The notes under the pieces were generated by a model. It saw only the letters and a list, made by a program, of their open reading frames with translations, ran no database searches and was not told the DNA's origin. Below, one piece after another: positions 24,723 through 32,805 of a stretch of DNA of 64,000 bases. The position numbers and the translations under genes are program-made. Every line of letters starts with the position of its first letter. The stretch's first letter is position 1. Source of the DNA: Leifsonia sp. AK011 (GTDB taxonomy: Bacteria; Actinomycetota; Actinomycetes; Actinomycetales; Microbacteriaceae); contig NZ_JACCCH010000001.1 of assembly GCF_013410945.1 (NCBI RefSeq), forward strand, positions 2,666,001 through 2,730,000. Reading direction: 5' to 3'.

Positions 24723-24824
24723 TCACGCGTTTCTCCGGAGCCTTCGGCCTCGGGTCACACGCGCCACATCAACTTCCGCGAAGAACCGCGGCGTGGGAAA
24801 CCGACCCTCCGGAAAAGAGTGAAA
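24723..24824. repeat. 102-bp intergenic repeat, copy A
   Basis: This element aligns gap-free with copy B at 27333-27434. They share the blocks TTCTCCGGAG, GTCACAC, CCGCG, GTGGRAA-like and the right end CTCCGGAAAAGAGTGAAA. The left end is less symmetric than in copy B. Like B, it ends a few bases beyond the stop codon of a minus-strand gene (allC, 5 nt). It fills the gap between the convergent MobA-like and allC genes. Confidence 0.7.
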
Positions 24825-24829
24825 TGAAC

Positions 24830-26068
24830 CTACGCGGGGGCGGAACTACCCGCAGCCAGGGCCAGCACCGTTGCCTCGTAGGCGTCGAGGGCTGCCGCCA
24901 CGTCCGCCTTCGTGACCGACTCGTCCGGGTGGTGGCTCACGCCGCCCTTGCAGCGGATGAAGAGCATCGCGATCGGCGCCACCGCGGCCACAGCCATCCC
25001 GTCGTGTCCGGCGCGGCTCCACATCGACATGGGCTCCTCGTCGCCGGTGGCACGGATGCCCGCCTCCACCGCCGCGCGCAGGTCGAGGTCGCACACCGTC
25101 GCGTCGGCGCGGTAGAGCTCCTCGTGGTGGAACTCCAGCCGTCGGCGTGCGGCGATCTCGCGCGCGGCGTCCCAGATCAGGCGGAGCGCGTCATCCCTGT
25201 CCTCGTCGAACTCCGCGCGCAGGTCGAGGCTGAACTCGACCCGCCCCGGGATGACGTTCACACCCCCCGGAAACACCTCCATCTTGCCGACGGTGCCGAT
25301 CACGCGCCGCTCCTTCGAGATGCGCTCGATCTCCACGACGAGCTCGCTGGCGCCGACGAGCGCATCGCGTCGCCGGTCGTACGGCGAGCCGCCAGCGTGC
25401 CCGGCCTTGCCCACCATCGTCAGCTCAAACCTCCGAGCCCCGGCGATGGATGTCACGACCCCGAGTGCCTTGCCTGCGTCCTCAAGCCACGGCCCCTGTT
25501 CAATATGCGCTTCCAGGTATCCGACGAACTGCTCCGGCCTTCTGAAGGCCCCCGGAAGCCGCGCGGGGTCCAGCCCGAAGTCCACGAAGGCTTCCGCGAG
25601 CGAGATACCCTCCTCGTCACGGAGGTTCCACCAGTCGTCGTCCCACTGGCCGGAGAGCGCGCGGCTGCCCATGAGGGCATTGCCGAAGCGGGTTCCCTCC
25701 TCGTCGCTGAACGCCACGAGTTCCAGGGCGAACGGCAGCTCGGCCGCCCGATCGCGCAGCCGGCGCGCGACCTCGATCGCGAGCAGCACACCGAGCATCC
25801 CGTCGTAACGTCCTGCGTCGGGCACGGTGTCGATGTGAGACCCGAGCAGAAGCGCGGGGAGGCCGGGTTCGCGACCCTCGAGCCGACCGCACTGGTTGCC
25901 CGCGGCATCCTGCCAGGTCGACAGGCCAGCCTCCTCCATCCACGAGGCGACGAGTTCGTTGGCCGCCTTGTGCTCCTTCGAGAGATGCACTCGCACGAGG
26001 TGGTCCGGGTCGGCGGAGATCGCAGCGAGCTCGTTACTGCGATCCATAATGCGCTGGGCATCACCCAT
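24830..26068 (-). CDS. allC: allantoate amidohydrolase (M20 fold)
   Basis: A 412-residue di-metal hydrolase that removes one ureido ammonia from allantoate, giving ureidoglycine. Metal and catalytic motifs are visible in order: GSHIDTVPDAGRYDG, FSDEEGTRFG, EAHIEQGPWLE, GHAGGSPYDRRRDA, SRAGHDGMAV and SHHPDESV. N-carbamoyl amino-acid amidohydrolases are close relatives, but the neighbours (pucG, uraD, uraH) favour allantoate. ATG overlaps the pucG stop by 8 nt. The 3' end is followed at once by repeat copy A. Confidence 0.88.
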   Translation of the reverse strand: MGDAQRIMDRSNELAAISADPDHLVRVHLSKEHKAANELVASWMEEAGLSTWQDAAGNQCGRLEGREPGLPALLLGSHIDTVPDAGRYDGMLGVLLAIEVARRLRDRAAELPFALELVAFSDEEGTRFGNALMGSRALSGQWDDDWWNLRDEEGISLAEAFVDFGLDPARLPGAFRRPEQFVGYLEAHIEQGPWLEDAGKALGVVTSIAGARRFELTMVGKAGHAGGSPYDRRRDALVGASELVVEIERISKERRVIGTVGKMEVFPGGVNVIPGRVEFSLDLRAEFDEDRDDALRLIWDAAREIAARRRLEFHHEELYRADATVCDLDLRAAVEAGIRATGDEEPMSMWSRAGHDGMAVAAVAPIAMLFIRCKGGVSHHPDESVTKADVAAALDAYEATVLALAAGSSAPA

Positions 26069-27284
26069 AGAAGTCCACCGCAGCCCCGACGCCACTGCCC
26101 GCCGTGATCGGCACGCCGCCGGCGCGAAGCACCTGCTCGAGCGTCGCGAGAGTCGTGAGCACCGCATCCCTGCGCGTGTTGTAGCCCATCACGCCGATAC
26201 GCCACACCTTGCCGTGCAGCGGACCGAACGACGTGCCGATCTCGATGCCGAAGTCGTTCAGCATGGCAGCACGCGCAGCATCGCCGTCGATGCCGTCGGG
26301 GATGTACACGCCGACCACGTTGTTCATGCGCACGGACTGGTCGCCGAACAGGCGGAAGCCCATAGCGTCGAGCCCCGCGACCATCGCCCCACCGTGGAGG
26401 CGGTGCCGCTCGACCGCGTTGGGGATCCCCTCCTTGACAAGGAGCCGAGCGCATTCGCGCGCTCCGTAGAGCATGCTCGTGGCCTCGGTGTGGTGGTTGA
26501 GCCGCTTGGGTCCCCAGTAGTCGAGGATCTGACTGAGGTCGAAGTAGTTGCTGCGGATGGGGTGCGCGCTCACAGCGTCCCCCTCCGAACGGATGCCCGC
26601 CTCGATCGACTTGCGGGAGTTGATGACCTCCACGGCAGCCGGCGACATCGTGATGGGCGCACTGCCCGACGGACCGCCGAGGCACTTCTGCAGGCCAGCG
26701 GTCACGACATCGAGCCCCCACTCGTCGGTCTCGAAGGTGTTGCCGGCGAGGGACGCCGTCGTGTCGGAGTACAGGAGAACACCGTGGCGCTGGCAGATCG
26801 CGCCGAGCTCGTCGAGCGGCTGGGCGACCGTGGTGGAGGTGTCACCGTGTACGACCGCGAGCACCTTGGGCTTGTGCTCGATGATGGCAGCCTCGATCTC
26901 GCCCGGCGTGAAGACCGTTCCCCACTCGCGTTCGATGACACGTACATCGGCCTGGGCTCGTTCCGCGATCTCGCGCAGGAGGTGACCGAAGCGCCCGAAG
27001 ATCGGCACGAGCACGATGTCGCCCGGTTCGAGGAGTGAGACCAGGGCGGCCTCGATGCCGGCTCGGCTCGTGCCATCCACCAGGAGGGTCGCCTCGTTGC
27101 TGGTGCGGAAGACACCGCGGTAGAGCTCCATCGTCTCGTTCATGTACGCCGTCATCGCCGGGTCGTACTGCCCCACGAGCTGCGCCGACATCGCCCGAAG
27201 CACGCGCGGATCGGCGTTGATCGGGCCGGGGCCCATGAGCAGGCGCGGCGGCGGGTTGATGGGCTCGGCTGGCATGTGCCCCAT
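26061..27284 (-). CDS. pucG: ureidoglycine-glyoxylate aminotransferase (class V)
   Basis: A 407-residue PLP enzyme that transfers the amino group of ureidoglycine to glyoxylate, yielding glycine and oxalurate. The N-terminal LLMGPGPINADPRVL, the YSDTTASLAGN cofactor strand and the PLP lysine K200 in TAGLQKCLGGPSG are typical of the AGXT/PucG group. ATG at 27284 has GGAGA 5 nt upstream and is preferred over ATG 27275. Coupling to allC supports PucG over alanine-glyoxylate transaminase. Copy B of the intergenic repeat lies 49 nt upstream. Confidence 0.87.
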   Translation of the reverse strand: MGHMPAEPINPPPRLLMGPGPINADPRVLRAMSAQLVGQYDPAMTAYMNETMELYRGVFRTSNEATLLVDGTSRAGIEAALVSLLEPGDIVLVPIFGRFGHLLREIAERAQADVRVIEREWGTVFTPGEIEAAIIEHKPKVLAVVHGDTSTTVAQPLDELGAICQRHGVLLYSDTTASLAGNTFETDEWGLDVVTAGLQKCLGGPSGSAPITMSPAAVEVINSRKSIEAGIRSEGDAVSAHPIRSNYFDLSQILDYWGPKRLNHHTEATSMLYGARECARLLVKEGIPNAVERHRLHGGAMVAGLDAMGFRLFGDQSVRMNNVVGVYIPDGIDGDAARAAMLNDFGIEIGTSFGPLHGKVWRIGVMGYNTRRDAVLTTLATLEQVLRAGGVPITAGSGVGAAVDFYG

Positions 27285-27332
27285 CGTATTCTCCGCGTGC
27301 TACGGGAATGTTACTGGGATCAACATTCGCCG

Positions 27333-27434
27333 TTTCACTCTTCTCCGGAGCTTGTGGGTGCTAGTCACACCGCCCACACCGAGCACCGCGACTTTCCAGG
27401 GGTGTGGAAAACAGCCCTCCGGAAAAGAGTGAAA
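27333..27434. repeat. 102-bp intergenic repeat, copy B, with inverted termini
   Basis: The left end TTTCACTCTTCTCCGGAG (27333-27350) and right end CTCCGGAAAAGAGTGAAA (27417-27434) are complementary at 17 of 18 positions, so the whole element can fold into one long hairpin. It matches copy A (24723-24824) in length and conserved blocks. It begins 10 nt past the stop of the amidase gene and ends 48 nt before the pucG start. It could be a non-autonomous (MITE-like) element or a paired 3'-end signal. Confidence 0.75.
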
Positions 27435-27444
27435 TGGAACGGGG

Positions 27445-28986
27445 TCAGAGGAGGCGTGTGTGCAGCAGCTCACCCATGGCGATGAGGGCGATCTCGCTGT
27501 TCTGCGGACCGACCAGGCACAGGCCAACGGGCGCCGGCAGAAGTGCTCCCGGCTGCGGAACCGACAGCACCGGCACGCTCAGCGCGGGTCGTCCGGTGAT
27601 GCCCGCGATGCACGTGAGGCGCATCGTCCCCTGGCGTGTTGCCTCGATCTCCGCGGGGTCGGCGAGCGCGCTCGGGGCGGCGGATGACGCGGAGGGCAGT
27701 AACAGCACCCGCTCCCCCAGCGCCTCCTCGAGCCGCGCCCGGGCGTGCACGAGATCGGCGCGCGCCGCGGCCTCCTGCTCGGGGGTGACGAGGGCTGCGG
27801 CGGCGAAGCGCCCCGCGACATCCGCCCCCAGGGCCTCGGGATGCTCGGCAACCCACGCCCCGTCGGACTCCCACGCCTCGGCGGCCTGCACCGTGCGGAA
27901 GATGGCGAGCAGCTCGTCGATGTCACCGAGGTCGACGGTGTCGAGGTCGTCGCCAACAGCATCGAGGAAGGCCGCCCGCACATCAGGCTGCGCGTACTCG
28001 AGCAGCGCAGGAGCGACGACGTGCGAGCCGGCCGGCGCGTGCGAACGCAGGCTGGCACCGGCCGCTCCCTTGAGCGCGGCGGAGGTACGCGTGAGCCACC
28101 CCACGGTGTCGAATGTGGGCGAGAGCGGGAGCAGACCGTCGACCGGCACGGCACCGTGCGTTGTGCGGAGACCCCACAGTCCCTGGTAGGAGGCGGGCAC
28201 TCGGATCGAGCCACCCGTGTCGGTGCCGAGTCCGATACTCGCCTGCCCGAGCGCGACAGCGGAGGCCGGCCCGCTCGACGAACCACCCGGCAGTCCCCCG
28301 ATCACTGCGGGATTGGGCGGGGTACCGTAGTGCGCGTTCTGGCCAGCGATCGAGTAGGCGAACTCGTCCGTCTGGGCGATGCCCGTGACGCTCGCGCCCT
28401 CGTCGAGGAGGTGCTGCACGGCAGGTGCGGTCGCGTTCTCCACGGGAGCGTCGGCGAGCCAGGTGGGGTTGCCCGCCCCGATCCGCTGGCCCTCGATCGC
28501 GAAGAGGTCCTTGACCGCGATGGTCTCCCCCACGAGAGGCCCGTCGGTCGACCCCGCGACGAGCGGGCTGCCGATCACTCGCCACACGCGAGGGTCGATC
28601 GCGGGGGCCGGCAGCGAGACGTGAGCCTCCGTGACCCTCCACTCCCCGTCGATCCGTCGCCAGAGCTGCGACTGCTGCCCGCGGCCCCCGGTGCGTGGCG
28701 CGGTGATGGCGATCACGAGGGCCGCGTCATCCGTGACCTGCCGAACCTCGACGTGCAGGATGTCACGGGCTGGCGCCCCACCTCTGCCCTGGCGGAACTC
28801 GCTGATCGCGTCGTGCCCGACGAGGATGCCCGACGCATCCCCGCGCAGGGTATCGGGCCCCGGCGCGAAGAGCCGATCGAGCGCTGGCAGGTCGTTGGCC
28901 ATGAGGGCGCGCTCGTACTCCCAGAAGGCCCCTTCGAGAGCCTCAGGGAACGGGGTCGCCTCAGGGAACGCGGTGTGCTCAGTCAA
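27445..28986 (-). CDS. amidase with N-terminal AtzH-like domain
   Basis: A 513-residue fusion. Residues about 20-128 are an AtzH-like (DUF3225, SnoaL-fold) domain. Residues about 130-513 are an amidase-signature hydrolase with the Ser-cisSer-Lys triad K159, S236 and S260 (GGSSSGPAS, TDTGGSIR). Relatives act on carboxylated ureas such as 1-carboxybiuret, so a ureido compound from purine or s-triazine-like breakdown is plausible. TTG at 28986 is the likely start: it overlaps the acetamidase stop by 8 nt and precedes the intact AtzH domain. The first 18 residues (two FPEA-like repeats) are encoded by a genomic repeat. Confidence 0.83.
   Translation of the reverse strand: MTEHTAFPEATPFPEALEGAFWEYERALMANDLPALDRLFAPGPDTLRGDASGILVGHDAISEFRQGRGGAPARDILHVEVRQVTDDAALVIAITAPRTGGRGQQSQLWRRIDGEWRVTEAHVSLPAPAIDPRVWRVIGSPLVAGSTDGPLVGETIAVKDLFAIEGQRIGAGNPTWLADAPVENATAPAVQHLLDEGASVTGIAQTDEFAYSIAGQNAHYGTPPNPAVIGGLPGGSSSGPASAVALGQASIGLGTDTGGSIRVPASYQGLWGLRTTHGAVPVDGLLPLSPTFDTVGWLTRTSAALKGAAGASLRSHAPAGSHVVAPALLEYAQPDVRAAFLDAVGDDLDTVDLGDIDELLAIFRTVQAAEAWESDGAWVAEHPEALGADVAGRFAAAALVTPEQEAAARADLVHARARLEEALGERVLLLPSASSAAPSALADPAEIEATRQGTMRLTCIAGITGRPALSVPVLSVPQPGALLPAPVGLCLVGPQNSEIALIAMGELLHTRLL
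28930..28970. repeat. palindromic repeat inside the amidase 5' coding end
   Basis: CCCTTCGAGAGCCTCAGGGA (28930-28949) is identical to 61399-61418 and the exact complement of 36959-36978. It is followed by a local 18-bp tandem copy of the CCTCAGGGAACG segment (28941 and 28959). On the minus strand it encodes FPEALEGA near the amidase N-terminus. Confidence 0.8.
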
Positions 28987-30037
28987 AGTCGGCCACCCTG
29001 ATTCGGGCGTGCACGCCCTTGACGAGGTCGACGACCTGGCTGATGTTGAAGTCCGTCGCGGCGCTGAGGTACGCATACGCGTGTTCGGCGTCCATCCCGA
29101 AGCGGGCCTGGAGGAGCGCGATCGCCGCGCGCACGCAATCCTGCACCGCGACGTCGAGGTCCTCGTCGAGTCCCGTGGGGATGAGGTACTCGCTCGTCTC
29201 AGCAAGGGGGCCGGCGAGCGCGCCGAACTCGCGCAGCGCATCCTCGTGGGCGACCACCTCGAACCGGATGGTCGCACGCAGCGAGGCCTCCATCGCGGTG
29301 AGCGCGACCTCCCCGTCGCCCTGGGCGAAGTGCGGGTCCCCGACGTAGGCGAGCGCGCCGTCCACCTGCACGGGAAGGTAGAGCGAGGCGCCCTCGGTCA
29401 GAAGGTTGATGTCGATGTTTCCCCCGTGACGACCGGGTGGCACCGAGTGCGCGCGGTTCTCCCCCGGGACGGCGACACCCATGATGCCGAGAAAGGGCGC
29501 GAGCGGGAACCGCACGCTGTGCTCGGCCCCGAGCCTGCGGGGGAAGGTGCCGCGTCCCTCCGCGTCGACGCCCGCGAAGACGCTCACCGTCTCGCCGTCG
29601 ACGGGGTAGTGACCGGAGAGCGCCCCGCGCCCGTGGCGGTTCGAGACCACGCCATACGGCACTCGTTGCACCGTCTCGACGACGGTCATCCTGAGCAGGT
29701 CACCCGGCCGCGCTCCGCGCACGCGGATGGGCCCGGTCACGACGTGCGGGCCGAACTCCCCGCGGGAGCGGTCGGATGCCGCGAGCGCCACCGCATCGTC
29801 CAGCACGAGTTCGCGCGGTACCCCGAAGCTCCCGAAGAACTCGACGGGGTTGCGTCCCTGGTCCTCGAGGATCCCCTCGTGGCTGATCGTGTCGATCGTG
29901 ACCTCGGTTCCCGGGTCGATCGTCAGGACCGGGTCATCCGTCTCGCAGGGCAGCTGCCCCCAGATCACGTCGGTTGGCTCCGCCGGGAGGTAGGTCGCGG
30001 AGCGAATCGGCCCGTGACCGGGCTGCAGGGCATCCAT
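28979..30037 (-). CDS. acetamidase/formamidase family protein
   Basis: A 352-residue hydrolase of the FmdA_AmdA family, which releases ammonia from small amides such as formamide. Visible features include the GPIRVRGARPGDLLRM strand, the RHGGNIDINLLTEGASLYLPV metal-site block and GDPHFAQGDGE, all typical of the family. ATG at 30037. It lies 9 nt behind modC and overlaps the amidase by 8 nt. In this purine island it may clear formamide or a ureido breakdown product; that is inference. Confidence 0.87.
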   Translation of the reverse strand: MDALQPGHGPIRSATYLPAEPTDVIWGQLPCETDDPVLTIDPGTEVTIDTISHEGILEDQGRNPVEFFGSFGVPRELVLDDAVALAASDRSRGEFGPHVVTGPIRVRGARPGDLLRMTVVETVQRVPYGVVSNRHGRGALSGHYPVDGETVSVFAGVDAEGRGTFPRRLGAEHSVRFPLAPFLGIMGVAVPGENRAHSVPPGRHGGNIDINLLTEGASLYLPVQVDGALAYVGDPHFAQGDGEVALTAMEASLRATIRFEVVAHEDALREFGALAGPLAETSEYLIPTGLDEDLDVAVQDCVRAAIALLQARFGMDAEHAYAYLSAATDFNISQVVDLVKGVHARIRVADFD

Positions 30038-30046
30038 TGGCCCACC

Positions 30047-30757
30047 CTATTGCGTCGCCTCAGCGGCTCCCAAAAGCCGGGTGATGTAGGGGGTCGCGGG
30101 ATGCCGCGCCAGCTCGTCGACGGTGCCGCGCTGGGTCGCACTCCCACCCTCGAGCACGATGACGTCGCTCGCGAGGGCCCGGACGTCCGCGACATCGTGG
30201 GTGACCACGATCGCCACGCCACCCCAATCGGCGAGGTACCGCGCGAGCTCGGTGCGCACGTCATCGCGAACCTCGACATCAAGGGCGGCGAGCGGCTCGT
30301 CGAGCAGCAGCACCTCGGGATCCCCCGCTAAAGCGCGAGCAAGCGCCACCCGCTGGGCCTGGCCGCCCGAGAGCTGCGACGGCCGGCGATCCGCGAACTC
30401 CCGGATGCCGAGGCGCGCGAGCCACTCGAGGCCGCGATCCCGTGCGACCGCGCGGGGAACGCCCTGGACCCGCGGCCCGAATGCCACGTTCTCGAGCACG
30501 GTGAGGTGCGGGAACAACAGGTACTCCTGGAACAGGTAGCCGACCCGCCGCTCCTCCACGGGCATCCCGAGCAGCTCACGGCCACCGACCGTCACGGAAC
30601 CCGATGCGGCCACGGTGCCCGCGATCGCCCCGAGCACCGTCGACTTTCCCGCCCCGTTCGGCCCGAGCACACACAGGGTCGCGCCGGGTTCCACCGTGAA
30701 CGACAGGGAGAGAGTGAACGATCCACGCGTCACGTCGAGGGCGGCCTCGAGGCTCAC
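30047..30757 (-). CDS. modC: molybdate ABC transporter ATP-binding protein
   Basis: A 236-residue ATPase with Walker A GPNGAGKST (32-40), Q-loop VGYLFQEYLLFPH, signature LSGGQAQR, Walker B VLLLDEP and switch VVTHD. Identity as ModC comes from operon position behind modA and modB. It is shorter than typical ModC (about 350 residues) because it lacks the C-terminal TOBE/Mop domains; a separate HTH-Mop protein heads the operon. GTG at 30757 overlaps the modB stop (GTGA). Confidence 0.86.
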   Translation of the reverse strand: MSLEAALDVTRGSFTLSLSFTVEPGATLCVLGPNGAGKSTVLGAIAGTVAASGSVTVGGRELLGMPVEERRVGYLFQEYLLFPHLTVLENVAFGPRVQGVPRAVARDRGLEWLARLGIREFADRRPSQLSGGQAQRVALARALAGDPEVLLLDEPLAALDVEVRDDVRTELARYLADWGGVAIVVTHDVADVRALASDVIVLEGGSATQRGTVDELARHPATPYITRLLGAAEATQ

Positions 30758-31578
30758 GCCGTCACCCCCGGAACCCAACGGTCACGCAGGCTCACGAGCA
30801 CGATCACGCTCACCGCCATCAAGAGGAGGGAGAGCGCGATCGCGGAATTCGGGTCGGTCTGCAACTGCAGGTAGGTGGCGATCGGCAGCGTCTGGGTGAC
30901 GCCGGGAAAGCTGCCGGCGAACGTGATCGTCGCGCCGAATTCCCCGAGCGCCCGCGTGAAGCAGAGCAGTGCCCCCGCCGCGACGCCGGGCGCGACGAGT
31001 GGCAGCGTCACCCTGCGGAATACCGTCCACCGTGACGCACCCAGCGTCGCGGCGACAACCTCGAAACGACGGTCGGATGCCCGCACAGCACCTTCGACAG
31101 CGAGCACCAGGAACGGCATCGCCACAAACACCTGCGCGATCACGACGGCAGCCGTTGTGAAGGGGATCGTGATGCCGAACCACACATCGAGCCACCGCCC
31201 GATGAGCCCGCGTCGGCCGAGCAGGAGGAGCAGCGCAACACCGCCGACCACGGGCGGGAGCACGAGCGGCACGGTCACGAGGGCGCGCAGCAGGCGTCGC
31301 GGAACGGCGGGCCACTGAGCACTCCGGGCGAGCACGAGCGCGAGCGGGATGCCCAGCACGAGTGCGATGAGGGTCGAGAGCACACCCGTTCCGAGCGAGA
31401 GCCCGAGTGCCTGCAGCACCTCGGTGCGCGACAGCAGCTCGGGCAGCTCGGCCCACGGCGCTCGCACCACGAGTGCAGCGAGAGGCAATCCGAGCAGGGC
31501 AATCCCGACGGCCGCAGGAATCCATAGGGCGGGGGCGAGGAATCCCCGCCCGCGCCTACGGGGCGCCGAAGCCGTCAT
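30754..31578 (-). CDS. modB: molybdate ABC transporter permease
   Basis: A 274-residue membrane protein with about six helices and the EAA-loop AATLGASRWTVFRRVTLP. The RALGEFGATITFAG segment is a hallmark of ModB/CysT-type oxyanion permeases. It forms the channel of the molybdate importer with ModC. Its start overlaps the end of modA by 23 nt and its stop overlaps the modC start, so the operon is tightly coupled. Confidence 0.9.
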   Translation of the reverse strand: MTASAPRRRGRGFLAPALWIPAAVGIALLGLPLAALVVRAPWAELPELLSRTEVLQALGLSLGTGVLSTLIALVLGIPLALVLARSAQWPAVPRRLLRALVTVPLVLPPVVGGVALLLLLGRRGLIGRWLDVWFGITIPFTTAAVVIAQVFVAMPFLVLAVEGAVRASDRRFEVVAATLGASRWTVFRRVTLPLVAPGVAAGALLCFTRALGEFGATITFAGSFPGVTQTLPIATYLQLQTDPNSAIALSLLLMAVSVIVLVSLRDRWVPGVTA

Positions 31579-32329
31579 CGGTCAGGATGCTCGTGCCCTC
31601 TGGCCCGAGCACGAACTCGACGAACGCGGCCGCAGCCGCAGGGTTGGGGGCCGCGAGGAGAACTCCGATCGGGTAGCTGCTGACGGCATCCACCGCCTCC
31701 GGGAACTCGATGCCCTCGACAGTGGCCCCCGCGGCGAGCACGTCAGTGCGGTAGACGAGCCCGGCATCCACCTCGCCCAGTGTCACCTTGGTCAGCACCG
31801 CCTTGACGTCCTGTTCGTAGGTGTCGACGGCGGGCGTGATGCCCGCCGCGCCGAACACGGAGTCGGCGGCGGCACCGCAGGGCACCTCCGCGGCGCACAC
31901 CGCGATGGACAGGCTGGGGTCCGCGAAGTCCGCGAGCCCGGTGATGTCGCCGGGGTTGCCCGCCGGCACCGCGATCTCGAGGGTGTTGGTCACGAACGGC
32001 GTGGGGTCGTCGATGAGCCCCTCGTCGGCGACCGTCGCCATCGTGGTTCCACTCGCGGCAGCGAAGACGTCGACCGGCGCACCCTCCACGATCTGGGTGG
32101 CGAGACCGGAACTGCCTCCGTAGTTCAGTACGACCGTGACATCCGGGTGCTCGGCCTCAAAGGCGGTTGCGATCTCGTCGAAGGAGTCGGTGAGGGATGC
32201 CGCGGCGAAAACGGTCACGGTGCCCGAGAGGGCATCTCCCGAGGGCGCAGGCGCGCTCGTCGCGCACCCGGCGAGAATGATCGACGTGGCCGCGGCAAGC
32301 ACAGCCGGAGCCAGACGCGACGTGGTCAC
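31556..32329 (-). CDS. modA: molybdate-binding lipoprotein
   Basis: A 257-residue substrate-binding lipoprotein with signal peptide and lipobox L-A-G-C22. The mature domain has VFAAASLTDSFDEIATAF and GGSSGLATQIVEGAPVDVFAAAS, the ModA fold signatures that hold the oxyanion by backbone and Ser/Tyr contacts. It captures molybdate outside the membrane for ModBC. ATG overlaps the HTH-Mop stop (ATGA). Confidence 0.92.
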   Translation of the reverse strand: MTTSRLAPAVLAAATSIILAGCATSAPAPSGDALSGTVTVFAAASLTDSFDEIATAFEAEHPDVTVVLNYGGSSGLATQIVEGAPVDVFAAASGTTMATVADEGLIDDPTPFVTNTLEIAVPAGNPGDITGLADFADPSLSIAVCAAEVPCGAAADSVFGAAGITPAVDTYEQDVKAVLTKVTLGEVDAGLVYRTDVLAAGATVEGIEFPEAVDAVSSYPIGVLLAAPNPAAAAAFVEFVLGPEGTSILTDDGFGAP

Positions 32330-32727
32330 GGGAGCTCCACCACCACGTTCGTGGCCTTCACGCTCGCCGTCGCGAGCGACCCCGGCTCGAGGCCCAACTC
32401 GTCGGCGGCCTCACGGCTCATGAGCGACACGATCCTGAACGGGCCGGCCTGCAGCTCGACCTGGGCCATGATGCCGTCCTTGGTCACCTTCGTGACGACC
32501 CCCGTGATGCGATTGCGGGCGGATGCCCGTGTCTGCGGAAACGCGGAGGCAAGAGCGGAATCCGCCGCGAGCTCCTGGGCGAGAGCCGCAACCTGGGCAC
32601 CCTCGATCACGGCAGCGCCATGCTCACGCTGGTTCAGCGTGAGTCGCCCGGAGTCCGCCCATCGGCGCACGGTGTCATCGCTCACGGCGAGAAGCGCGGC
32701 AGCTTCACGCACGGTGAAATTCGTCAT
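32326..32727 (-). CDS. HTH-Mop molybdate-responsive regulator or binding protein
   Basis: A 133-residue two-domain protein. Residues 1-55 are an excisionase/MerR-like helix-turn-helix (TVREAAALLAVSDDTVRRWADSGRL). Residues about 68-133 are one Mop/TOBE domain (RNRITGVVTKVTKDGIMAQVELQAG), the module that binds molybdate in ModE and molbindins. As first gene of the mod operon it likely senses molybdate and controls it. A palindrome 25 nt upstream is a candidate site. Confidence 0.85.
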   Translation of the reverse strand: MTNFTVREAAALLAVSDDTVRRWADSGRLTLNQREHGAAVIEGAQVAALAQELAADSALASAFPQTRASARNRITGVVTKVTKDGIMAQVELQAGPFRIVSLMSREAADELGLEPGSLATASVKATNVVVELP

Positions 32728-32752
32728 GATTTACCGCGTTTGCGACTCATGT

Positions 32753-32765
32753 GCTAGATACTAGC
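32753..32765. promoter_or_regulatory. palindrome upstream of the mod operon
   Basis: GCTAG-ATA-CTAGC is a perfect inverted repeat in the 78-nt divergent gap between the HTH-Mop gene (-) and the deazaflavin oxidoreductase (+). CTAG is rare in such GC-rich DNA. It is a candidate operator for the HTH-Mop protein. Confidence 0.4.
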
Positions 32766-32805
32766 CGCGACTGCGTCTCGTTCGCACTCGCGGTAGCCTC
32801 AACTC

